Shown piece after piece: positions 11,367-21,948 of a stretch of 64,000 nt of DNA. A model generated the notes under the pieces. That model ran no database searches, had not been told where the DNA came from, and was given only the letters and a program-made list of their open reading frames with translations. The DNA is from Sipunculus nudus (lineage: Eukaryota; Annelida; Sipuncula; Golfingiida; Sipunculidae): NCBI GenBank assembly GCA_026874595.1, contig CM049314.1, positions 56,406,300 to 56,470,299 on the forward strand. The letters are read 5' to 3'. Position 1 is the stretch's first letter, and every line of letters starts with the position of its first letter. The position numbers and the translations under genes are program-made.

Positions 11367-12650
11367 AGCGGAACCGTCATAGCATCTAGTATGCCTGGAG
11401 CTGCTCATTACGCTTGGTATACTCGGACCAGCAGTAATCTACCTGGTGACCAGTGGTTCTGATTACCTAGGGCACTTTACTGGCCAGAACAAGCAACAGC
11501 CTTGAGATAGTAAGTACATCCCATATAGACTACTGGTCTTTGATGACTTAAATCAGTAAAATTATATGACACATTAGTGCTCATTCAAGCACCACCTAAA
11601 AGTTGCACAGCAAAACCATCTTTGCACAGGAACTTACTATCTCAGATTCAAATTTTATACATTGTTATGGTTCTGTGTGTAAGCAAACAGTGTGTATGTC
11701 CAAGGATGTATGTTTACCATAACAAGAAGGCATGACCAGAGGTCTGATCTTGCGCTGGGGCAACATTTCACAAACAAGAAGCTTATTCCCACTCCTCTAT
11801 AGGATTAAACAACCTGTTGAGAATGAAATATTGGCACATACCATACTATTATAAGGAGAAAACGCTATATTACAAGTATATTTAACATGCCTGGTATGTG
11901 AGCATGAATAGGCCCCCTTTAATGTCTTATTTACATTTAACAAAAACATTTTAATAGATAAATGAAATATACAGAATTTTAATTGTAGTCAAATATTTAT
12001 TTGAAAAACATAATTGGGGAGGGGCTTTAGTCCTCTTTATCATCAAGGTAGTGAGCTTTTTACCTAGTGGGCTTTTGTCTAGGGGGCCTTTGCATATATA
12101 TTAATTGCATTAGGTAATAATGGCCCCTCATTTGACATCCAGATGAACCTTTATCCAAATTTGGGTAGTTTACCTGATCTTAAGGAATAATTGCCCAACA
12201 AAACAAGTAAAACCTGTCTGGCTGCTATGCCTTACTACAGTTGGGAAAACTTGTAATTAATGATATTTCACTTAGCTTAGGAGCGCATTCAACTAATTCT
12301 GAACAAAACTGTAAGTTGTGTACTAGTGCACAAGTAAAAGAACTCTGCTGTCATCAGTGTTATCAAACACAGCTGCATAGGTTACGCCATTACAACTGTA
12401 CAGTGACGGATCCAGAGAAGTGGTCCGGACCCCCTCCTTTTGAGCTGCTGCAACGTTTTGATCAGGGTTTTAAACCTAATTTTCCGCCAGGGGACATTTT
12501 TAGGTTCTTTTACTAGTATTCAGTCAGTGCTGTGATAAAATTGTTTAATATTTATCCGTCGGTGTGTCTGTTGTTTTTCTCTCTATCTTTCTATCGATGT
12601 ATCTATCAATCTTGATATAAATAGACAAACATACACACACACATGTATAT
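11367..12650. other. No gene seen; one small candidate MITE
   Basis: Anonymous DNA. 11503-11515 (TGAGATAGTAAGT) and 11632-11644 are perfect 13-bp inverted repeats bounding a 142-bp unit that could be a MITE. The open frame at 12241-12516 is Cys-rich in its middle, but its end (from about 12401, CAGTGACGGATCCAG) looks like a hAT-type terminus. I do not call it a gene. Confidence 0.4.
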
Positions 12651-12654
12651 ATAT

Positions 12655-12656
12655 GT

Positions 12657-12694
<38 letters not shown>
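12655..12694. repeat. (TA)n microsatellite
   Basis: Uninterrupted TA dinucleotide run. Similar runs occur at 16693-16731, 17179-17271, 19172-19243, 42340-42396, 46839-46886, 50820-50860, 51566-51600, 54141-54200, 61053-61117 and 61233-61316. Confidence 0.95.
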
Positions 12695-12698
<4 letters not shown>

Positions 12699-12699
12699 C

Positions 12700-13950
12700 G
12701 GATCACACAATAAAGTAGGACTATATGTTAAATACTAATACATAAAGTTTATATCTGACACACATTAGTGAGTCTGAGAGGACTGTATACGTGTCTTATA
12801 GCAGAGAGGAGAAATCCTGATTGGTTGTTTCCTGTACAATTATATATTAATCCGGATGTATAATCCATTCACTCATACGAAATATACACATGTATGCATA
12901 TAATAATGACCTCGATTTGGGTTTCAGCAATTAGGGTCGGATCGCACGCACACATGCGCATACAGACTGCTGAGTTTTGAAACAGTTCCATTATGTGTGT
13001 GTATCTTTTTTCCCTCATGTAGTATACTGTCTAAATGTCAGAACAGTTAGAAATGTAATTTTTACTTTTCAAGGAAATCCTCATACCGTTTTATTAAACT
13101 TATACTCCGAAATGACCCCCCCCCTAGAAATAAGAATAGTTTAATTCTTAGCTTGTGTATTGATTCTTTTTGTTCGCTCAACCGCACTTGACTACACGTG
13201 AATAGTAGGGGGATGTGTGTAATGTATTAACTCTTGCATATATTCTATATATTTTAGTATTATATTTTAGTGCAGCATTTCGTTGTATTTCATCATGCCA
13301 GGACCAGTAACTATTCAGACATATTGTATATGTATTACATCATTCAGGTGTATTTAAAGGCTGACACTAATGCGACATTGAAGCGTGTATTGTATATAGA
13401 GATAGACTCCATGCAGTTTAGATAACAATAGTTCTACTTATGTGTCAGCCCCAATCTGTTCACTCAGCTTGAGATGACACAACACTCTTATTAAAATTGC
13501 TCCTTATACCATTAGTCATGTCAACACCTCCTCTGATTATCAAGGTACTGATCCCTTCTCAGCTGCTAATTGCAATCAGGGATACCGGCTGGCTAGTAAA
13601 GAGGCGAGGCCGAGTGTGAGGGTCAGACTTGGAGCCGTTCGGAAGTCCGGTTTATACGGGTCTACTTATTATTATCACATATTAATCGTGTTTGTGCCTA
13701 TATCAAGTTATATCCTACAAATAAACGTCTTATATTTATCTGTTGCATCCGAACTTATCGTGTTGACCTTTACAAGGTGCCGGCCCGCCTTAGGTACGCC
13801 AATGTCTTTATATTGGAATGTATAATAACGTTTACTCCCTTATGCAGAGCGAAAACTTGGTATATATAGTCTAATATTTTTTCTGTTTTATTCTGTTGAT
13901 AGTTCAGCCATGTGCATATATTTTATATCATTTGTGATAGAGTTTTCATT
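12700..13950. other. No gene seen
   Basis: AT-rich intergenic DNA without long frames, clear splice pairs or recognisable repeats. The 69-codon frame at 13616 has no domain that I recognise. Confidence 0.5.
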
Positions 13951-13954
13951 TCGG

Positions 13955-14103
13955 CTGGACTCGAGAAGGTCATTACCTCCGAGTACAAATCTCAGTCCAG
14001 CCCCTCGAGTCCAAGCCCGAGTCCTTTAAAAGTGGTCTCGAGTCCGGATTCGAGTCCAAGTCCTGTCTTGAGTCCTACATCACTGTACATAAGCGTGACG
14101 TGT
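13955..14103 (+). repeat. TCGAGTCC-rich repeat, partial copy
   Basis: Dense TCGAGTCC/CGAGTCCAAG words ending in GAGTCCTACATCACTG. This pairs with the opposite-end motif CAGTGATGTAGTCGAG at 43906 and a diverged form at 40138, suggesting a small hAT-like non-autonomous family with inverted termini. Only the right end is recognisable here. Confidence 0.45.
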
Positions 14104-14109
14104 ATTTTA

Positions 14110-14870
14110 AACCTGGTACAGTGATTTTCCTGATGGTAAACATATTTTTTGGATTTTTCATTCATTTTCACATGATTTTGTAATATTATTTCTTTTAAAC
14201 TATTTTAAGCCCCCAGTAACAATAATCCGCTATTTAACGTTCGCATTCTCTTATTCGGCCCATATTCCCAAGTTCTTTCTCCAGAAGTTCCAAGACCCGT
14301 GTTTTCATTCCCTTATCAAAATATATTAAAAAGAAAAAAGTTCTTCTTTGAGTCATGACGTAAAGTATAATAATAATAAACGTGCTCCGCCGAGCGTCGA
14401 GGCGTAAAATATAATAATTATAGACTTGCTTTTCTGAACGTATAGGTGTACAATATAATAAGCAGGAATTAGCATTTCAGGAATGCAGGCCTCTGCCATA
14501 TGGGCCGTCTTATCGTGGGATGCTCCCCGGTCACAGACATGTTTCCATTATCTCATTCGGTCAACCACCCCTCTTTCACTACGAGGACATTGAACCATTA
14601 ACAACACCCGTATGAGAAAGTACGTTGTCCTCAAGTCAGGGCGGGTAGAAATTTTACTATGTCTCTAGAGCCTGAATGAAATAGACGTGGCGCCTATTGG
14701 GCCGTAGGTATGTGGTCCGATATGTCAGCTTCTCATAAGATGGTACTTTGTCACGTCATTATGAATTGCTAAAGAGCTAAACGATAATCGACATAAGGGG
14801 AAACCGTTTGGTAGTACCTTGTATAGCTCTTGAATTATCACGTTTAACGAAAGTACTGACAGTGTATATA
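14110..14870. other. No gene seen
   Basis: AT-rich stretch with no supportable gene. A short (TA)n and GTATATA tract follows at 14876-14914. Confidence 0.5.
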
Positions 14871-14934
14871 AGACAGTGTATATATATATATATATCCATA
14901 TGTATGTATATATGTTACGGAACGCGTTCGATAG

Positions 14935-15085
14935 TCTGTAGAGGTGGAGGGAACCGGAGAACCCGAGGAAAATCACCGGCGTTGGAGGGGCAACAACAAC
15001 TCACTCTCATAGCCACGCCGGGGACCGAACCCTGGTCGAGAAGTGGAGAGCCCAGAATTTTACCATGCATCGACTGTCCCGGCCC
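14935..15085 (-). repeat. tRNA-derived SINE-like repeat, family B, copy 2
   Basis: Collinear with 2380-2532: CGGAGAACCCGAGGAAAATC, CACCGGC-TTGGA, GGGACCGAACCCTGGTCG (a B-box complement) and a terminal GACTGTCCCGGCCCC. Orientation is the same as copy 1. It is slightly more decayed in the A-box region. Confidence 0.6.
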
Positions 15086-15256
15086 CTTTCGAGGGCCTGT
15101 CCATTCCTGAAGCTTTTGACTGGCCCAAACAACCATACAGAGGATAGACTGTTTCTCATTCTGAATAAAACTTACGCCCATGACCATGAAGGCGGTCAGA
15201 TCGAAATAAGAATAACCCTGAGGGAACCGTCTTCGTTTAGGTGTTAATGAATACTA

Positions 15257-15780
15257 GTCATGGGGGCAGACACAACTTATGGCTGCTACGTTTATTCCCA
15301 TTAAATCAAGAAGAAATGCATGTATGAACATGGGTAAAAGACACCATTGAGGGAAAAATATTTAAATCAAATTAAATGGCATCGTCTGTGATTTCCCACA
15401 AATGGAATCGTCTGTGAAATACCACTATGGACGTACTAAGTTTACCACGGACATTATCGTGCGTAGGCGACATGTAAAATGTACCTAGAAACCGTTTTTG
15501 CAAATTTAAAACCATGTAACCATACAAGTATTCATAATAGCAATTTGTGAAGGAAGAATGTTAACGTCTGTTTTTTTTTAAATATTGATAAACCACTTTG
15601 TTATTCACGCACTTACCTTTCTCTCCGAAAAATAAAAAATAAAAAAAAACGATTTACGGCCATCGTTGTGAGTGAGCTGCCTTCATTGCCAGTATGATAT
15701 GTTTATTAAAATTACCAACAGCCTGCTGAAAAATATATGCACCGTCGTGTGAAGGATAAGCCCACGGTATTTAAGAAAAC
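15257..15780 (+). repeat. Dispersed repeat family C, copy 1 (most diverged)
   Basis: Starts GGGGGCAGACACA and shares ordered blocks with 15994-16500 and 19636-20005: AAAGACACCA, ATCGTCTGTGATTT, AAACCATGTA, GATAAACCACTTTG and AAAATATATGCA. Copy 1 has an extra duplicated GTCTGTGA segment. No protein is encoded and no termini are recognised. Confidence 0.65.
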
Positions 15781-15802
15781 ATTACTTGAGGTAAGGATTA
15801 CA

Positions 15803-15806
15803 CACA

Positions 15807-15838
<32 letters not shown>
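15803..15838. repeat. (CA)n microsatellite
   Basis: An almost pure ACACAC run between copies 1 and 2 of repeat family C. A shorter CA tract occurs at 28865-28894. Confidence 0.9.
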
Positions 15839-15993
15839 GGTATAGTATGGTCTTCTTCACTGATGTTATCGGTGTTACAGTTGTTGAGATAAGAAGATAC
15901 AGGGTTAACCTATAGCAATCTAAACAGATACTTTACCAAGACCCCTGGCTCAGGTCCTTCCCTCAAAAGGGAGCCCTCTTCATGTAGTGATGA

Positions 15994-16500
15994 CTAGTCA
16001 CAGGGGCAGACACATTTAAAACAACGTTACCTTTTGAAGTACACATTAATGCTGTCATCAGCAATAAGCAATAAGCCGAGAGAAAACTGCATGTACAAAA
16101 GAGGGACAAAAGACACCAATAAAAAAATATTGAAATCGGATGAAACTGACTTCGTCTGTGATATACCATTATAAATGTTCTCAATATACGTTTTCTTCAG
16201 CGAGCGACATGGATAACTATACATCAAAATCCGTGTCACTGCCTGAACGGAATTGCACATTTAAAACCATGTATCCACAGAAGCATTCACAACAGCAATT
16301 CATGAACTAAGAATGTTGTCGTCTGCTTTTTAGAGACTGATAAATCACTTTGTTTATATATAGTACGTACAAACATTTCTGAACACAGAATGATTTACGA
16401 CCATCGTTGTAAGTTACTAACACTTATTGCCAGTGTGATATGTTTATGCTGCAAAATATATATACAGCCATGTGTAGGAAAAGCCTTCGGTAATAAGGAT
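15994..16500 (+). repeat. Dispersed repeat family C, copy 2
   Basis: Nearly identical to 19636-20005 over about 370 bp (CACAGGGGCAGACACATTTA, GCAATAAGCAATAAGCCGAG, GAAACTGACTTCGTCTGTGA) and more distantly related to 15257-15780. The short frames here are shared with the other copies and contain no domain. Confidence 0.7.
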
Positions 16501-16688
16501 AACGTAACTTTATATTGCTCTGGTCAAAACCTGTCCTAAAGTTGTATTAAATTTAGGTTATGCCCCATATTCTATAAACAGGCTTTAAGCTGCTACAGTG
16601 TTCATTCTAATGGCTTATGAACTGATGGAGTATTCGTGCATTTCGTGAGTCATTTTATGATTGTCAAAACAAATTGTAAAAAGTGCAC

Positions 16689-16692
<4 letters not shown>

Positions 16693-16731
<39 letters not shown>
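16693..16731. repeat. (TA)n microsatellite
   Basis: TA run followed by (TG)n at 16735-16746. Confidence 0.95.
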
Positions 16732-16734
<3 letters not shown>

Positions 16735-17178
16735 GTGTGTGTGTGTTTCCTGTCATTTTGTTTAAACTAAAAATACATTCACATTTTGTTTATACAAATA
16801 TAAGAACCAAAGGAGTGATATATTTACAAATAGAATAATATACATTACACAAGGTTTTTTTTTCTTGCCAATGTAAATACACCTCAGGCTGATTTAGGAG
16901 AAACTTGTATACCGTCTCAGACTCTGTGTCATGTAGGGATTACGTTTTATTCTAGTTAGATCTTCGTCAATGCCTGAGGTTGACTTGACATTCGTTAATT
17001 GATGTGTTTTAAACCATTGAAGCTTAATACCTGAAACTTAGAATGCAGGTAGCTAGGGACAATTTGCTCTATAAAATACATCGATTTAAGGCCCTGTAAA
17101 AATTAAGTAAGACGATCTTATATCATATTTTTAAAACGTCTTGATATTTCTCCCTAAATATCAAAACATATCCCATTT

Positions 17179-17181
17179 TAC

Positions 17182-17271
<90 letters not shown>
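17179..17271. repeat. (TA)n microsatellite with TTTATA interruptions
   Basis: About 90 bp of TA with two TTTA interruptions near 17201 and 17217. Ile/Tyr-rich frames over it are by-products. Confidence 0.95.
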
Positions 17272-17274
<3 letters not shown>

Positions 17275-17279
17275 AATGT

Positions 17280-19080
17280 TCAATTCAACAGGATACCGGG
17301 TAGCTCATTCAGCGATTCTGTTTTTTTTAGCCAGATCCTGCTACAGGTGAATCATAAGATCAACAGATAAACGAAAAATAACATTATCATCTCTGGTCAA
17401 ACGGGCGAGATTAGATCAGGTAGAGCCCGTAAAATGCTACAACATTCAGAACACCAGATCTCTCAAAAGCTAAAAATTTACTTATGTAAATCAGAATTGT
17501 CTGAATTCAAACGTGTACATGATTTTCAACAGTCAGATTTACCAATGTCTATATGGTTTGGAATTTCAGATTTATTTGACAATTAACGGGATTTTCTATT
17601 AACCGATATGACACAAAGTGGGCTTGACTGTATATTTTATTAGAAAGTGCACTGAAAAGAATAAACTGTAACTGTAGAAACAAATTACACTGCAGGATAC
17701 AATATAATGTGTTAAGTTTTCATGTATATGATTTATGATTGCCTTAAACCCAACATGGTAAAGCATCATTCGGTGTGTGTTATTGAATTCTCAACGCATA
17801 TAAATACCTTGTCATTTGGAAATTGGACCCTCCCCTTTCCGAAATCCTGGATCAGCCCCCGCTGTCAATACATCATCATCGTACCGTAAGTAACAAAACA
17901 CGGTCAGAGTTCACAGAAAGTTATCACCTCGTCTACATCTTACCTAGGTTAAAGTTCACTGGGCTACAGTCGGTTAGCAAGTTCATACAGTTCACCCATG
18001 CCCGTAAGAACAGGGTTGTGATGCATGGCTATATATACGAAAACAGAGAAACATAAAATGTTCATCGGTATTTGACGGAAGATAGATGGATAGATTAAGT
18101 TGATTTACTTTACAAATCTGCTCCGTAAACCAATTCATTGCTTTCTATCATGAAACTATATGTATCTTTATGAATAACAACCGAAGGTGTATGCGTAATG
18201 TGCAGTTCTGTAAATGCTCACACGAAAGTGATAGATCTGTACATATAGGAGGACAAATATGTGGTTCACTTGTTGTGCAAACTGTTAATAAAATTTCAAT
18301 GCTTGCTGTATGCAACATAATTCAATACGCTGACGTGCATACTGGAAGTGCTGAAAGTAAAAGTGCGGGCAGCTGTCTGCTCTCATTATAATGTTACAAT
18401 AACGTACGCAACTGCGCAAATGAGTGATGTCACATGGCCAGATTCAGGAGCAAGCGTGTTTCTTTGTTCTGAAGGCCAAGGTCATAAAACAGAAAATCCA
18501 CAGGCATTGTAGGCCCCTACGTGGGTAAAGAGAGTTATCTCGAAAAGTTAAGAAACACGGCCGTTTATATAACAGATGGGAATGGTGTTTAATGGTGTTA
18601 TTTAACCCTATTACGGATAAACTTTGCTGCGTTGGCTTTCGCACCTAGAAATATATATATATATATATTTACTTACATAACATTTTGAGGCGACACCAAC
18701 ATTAACTAGAGACAGTAGTGTAAACCTACATGGATCTAATCAAACATCCCTGTGTACTACTACTGTTACTGCTCACACAGTTCACAGGTGTGTTGCGAAT
18801 ACTGACACCAATACCAATGAATGGGTCCGAACCTCGGCCCCAAAAAGACATTGACCTATCTCCTAATGGAAAAGATTAATTTAAATTAGGCATATTTTAT
18901 TCTGATCTTATTTTATTTTCAAATTTAGTGAATGCTAAAATTGGATATCCCTAACCGTATACAAAAATTACATCAATGTCCCTTTTAAAAGATCCAGTCA
19001 GGCAATCCAACCAAAGAGCTAAGTTGCCAAAAAACAAAACAAGAATAAAACATAATATATCCGGGTACAGGTATAAAATC
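17280..19080. other. No gene seen
   Basis: Anonymous DNA with short frames only. 17823-17862 (CCTGGATCAGCCCCCGCTG) resembles a hAT-type terminus, but no partner end or target duplication was found. A short (TA)n lies at 18649-18668. Confidence 0.45.
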
Positions 19081-19171
19081 AAACTTAAATTAACAAACTA
19101 GGAAAGGGTGAAATACGATACTCCCTCCCTCGATGTAGAAATTCTATTGAATCCTTCTTTTTTTGATTTAT

Positions 19172-19174
19172 ATA

Positions 19175-19243
<69 letters not shown>
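19172..19243. repeat. (TA)n microsatellite abutting a SINE
   Basis: About 70 bp of TA directly adjoining the A-rich-tail side of the minus-strand SINE family A copy. Confidence 0.9.
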
Positions 19244-19246
<3 letters not shown>

Positions 19247-19510
19247 GAAGGTTACCGCCTCCATTTTTATTGCTAACTTAACTACGTATATGTACATTCG
19301 CAGAGTTCCATTCCGGTTTCGGATTTCGTGACAGGGCAGTATCACACGCTTCCTCTCATTTTAGATCCATCGAGGAACCCCAGAAAGGCGTACTCGTTTG
19401 TGAGCACCCTTTAAATCTGCAGAGCGCTCATCCTGGATGGGGGCCGACCGTGAAAAATCTCACCGCTTCGGCTCACGATCACCCGGCTTTACACTTTGCC
19501 TTTCTGGTCT
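19243..19510 (-). repeat. tRNA-derived SINE, family A, copy 3 (truncated)
   Basis: Matches 40622-41035 in the same orientation: GGTTACCGCCTCCATTTTTA, GCAGAGTTCCATTCCGGTTT, GAGGAACCCCAGAAAGGCGT and CACCGCTTCGGCTCACGATC. The tRNA-like head is missing or replaced beyond about 19510. Confidence 0.65.
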
Positions 19511-19635
19511 TTCAGCCTGTTTTTTTTTTCTTGAAGTTGTTTCTTTTTCCTGGGGAGCATGCAACCCAAGCAACTGTAACAGGCGCTAAAAGGATTTTCA
19601 TTCTACATTTGCGTGCTGCCCATGACCAGTACCCA

Positions 19636-20005
19636 TAGTCACAGGGGCAGACACATTTAGAACGTTACCTTTTGAAGTACACATTAATGCTGTCATCAGC
19701 AATAAGCAATAAGCCGAGAGAAAACTACATGTACAAAAGAGGGACAAAAGACACCAATTAAAAAATATTTAAATCGGATGAAACTGACTTCGTCTGTGAT
19801 ATACCATTATAAATGTTCTCCATATACATTTTCTTCAGCGAGCGACATGGATAACTATACATCAAAATCCGTTTCACTGCCTGAACGGAATTGCACATTT
19901 AAAACCATGTATCCACGGAAGCATTCACAACAGCAATTCATGTTAGGAATGTTGTCGTCTGCTTTTCAGAGACTGATAAATCACTTTGTTTATATATAGT
20001 GCGTA
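19636..20005 (+). repeat. Dispersed repeat family C, copy 3
   Basis: Near-identical to copy 2 (15994-16380) and ends where the shared sequence stops after GTGCGTACAAACA. The high similarity between copies 2 and 3 compared with copy 1 implies a recent duplication or transposition. Confidence 0.7.
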
Positions 20006-20318
20006 CAAACACACAGTGCAACCCTTCTCACTGGGGTCGCATGTAATAAAGACAACATTTTAGAGTCATTATGAATCGTTTAGGCTAGATAACGCACTGC
20101 AATGAAAACCTCAAATGATAAATGACAAAATATATGCTTGATTACTTGTGTATATGACAGTTATTAACGGTTATTATGATTTTTTATGATCCCTCCACGC
20201 TAACACAGTCGGCCTCTTATTGGTTCACTGCTGTTGACATTACCGCAAGAAAATCGCAATGTATCAAAACATTAAGCCTGTCGCTGTTCCAAACAAACCA
20301 TTTAGCCATGTCCTTAAG

Positions 20319-20410
20319 AGACTGGTACCCCGCTCTATTTTGGCACCGCTGCTCTAGGCCAATCATATCTATGCTTGGCTGAGGGCCTTAATAGAGCAGG
20401 GTACCAGTCT
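20319..20410. repeat. Long imperfect hairpin (candidate MITE or structured RNA)
   Basis: 20319-20339 (AGACTGGTACCCCGCTCTATT) and 20390-20410 are inverted repeats with one mismatch over 21 bp. The 50-nt interior shows further weak pairing (TCTAGGCCAATCA against TTGGCTGAGGGCC). Both sides carry a TTAAGAG word (20314 and 20416). It could be a tiny palindromic transposon or a hairpin RNA, and nothing decides between them here. Confidence 0.5.
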
Positions 20411-20429
20411 ATGCCCTTAAGAGATAAAA

Positions 20430-21930
20430 GGACAAGGTAAAAACAGGGTTGAGAACCAGCTTGAAACAGTGTCAACAATCCGACCGTGAAAGTACGTGCT
20501 AACAAACATGCGTGGCGGCAACAGTTTTGCGGAGGCCCTCCGTCACGTGTATAAGTTAGTTTTCACGTACGTTTGTGGTATACACTGACGTTGCATGCAT
20601 ACATGTGTAAATATATTAAATACTATAATATACAAGGATATCTATGTGTATTTTGTCCACAAAAATAAAGTTTTTTTTCAGTCTTTTTAAGGGTGGGTTT
20701 GCATGACTGTAGTCCGTAAAATGTGTAAGGAATGTCAATTTGTGAGCAATACAGTCATATGGTGAGCTAATTGATGCGGAAAAAAATCTCTTTTAGCGAG
20801 CTTGGCAGTCTCATACCTGTGGGTTGCTGCATCAATATTTAAAGTTCCCTACTGCATTAACACCAAATGGATGCACAAAAGCCAGCCCCGATATTTCCTT
20901 TACATAAGTTACATTAATATTGAATAGCATTACGACGCTAGTAAGGCCTGAAGCAGACTAGACACGCCATATGCAGGTTTATATACAGTCAACGCACCGT
21001 GTCTTGACGGAAAGTCGTTACCTCAGAAATGTTACCCTGCGCGTTTATTGTCAGAACCCCACATCTATTGATTTTGGACAAAATTACCAATCAGGCCCAT
21101 GGAATAAATATATCCTTTGGTATCATCTTAATTCCTCTAATCTCTAAAGAGAATCAAACGACTTTCTACACTCTTTCATTTGAATCAGTATTCAGTACTC
21201 AACAATGAATGATTTGTAACATATGTATAAATCAAGATTAATCTTTTTTTGTACAAACTAAGAAAATATAAGTGAACAGACAACGGTGTATTCTGTATTC
21301 CCTTGAAATGAATGATTTGTAACATATAGATGTTCACGTTTGGTTTGGGTAGGTCAATATACGTTATTATTAACAAAATTGTAATAACAAAAAAAGATAA
21401 ACTTTATAATTATAAAATATTATATTATAATGCGTTATATTGATTATATTTACATGTATTATTTAGATAAATTCATCAGCAACAGCCAAACCTTATTTGG
21501 ACATTGAGATGACAAATGGGGGTACCTTATGACGATTGAGCGATAAACGAAACTAGACGGACACAGATTATAGAGAATGTTAAATTTGCGTTAAAAATAA
21601 ACAAAATAATGGTAAATGTAAACAAACAACACCTTATATTAAAATTTAGGTATATTTTTATTAACATTATTCTGGTTAATGTTTTTGCATTATGGATATA
21701 ATACCGTCATGACAGGGAGTGATCGGGACATGTTACGCTGAATCTATGAGAAATGTCCCACTCACATCACACGCAAGAGCTCGGTATAATTACTGGAATA
21801 TACCTGAATTATATATGAAACGTTGTCATGTGTAAATTCTCCTACGGCGCCACTGCTCACCGCGTTTGGACGGTCTCTATTAGACGGCATTTTACAGGTA
21901 TGAGTACAACAAATGATAACACTACAGGTC
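20430..21930. other. No gene seen
   Basis: AT-rich intergenic DNA. A 21-bp word, AATGAATGATTTGTAACATA plus T, occurs at about 21203 and 21308 as a direct repeat. No credible exon is seen. Confidence 0.5.
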
Positions 21931-21948
21931 AAAATTTAGTCTGGCTAG

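Noticed and set aside
14915-15187. Overlapping frames on both strands
   Set aside because: They fall in SINE family B copy 2 and its flank, with no domain content.
12401-17862. CAGTGACGGATCCAG and inverted CCTGGATCAGCCCCCGCTG as ends of one 5.5 kb hAT element
   Set aside because: The ends diverge after a few bases, and flanks CAACTGTA and TCAATACA do not match. They are probably unrelated transposon remnants.
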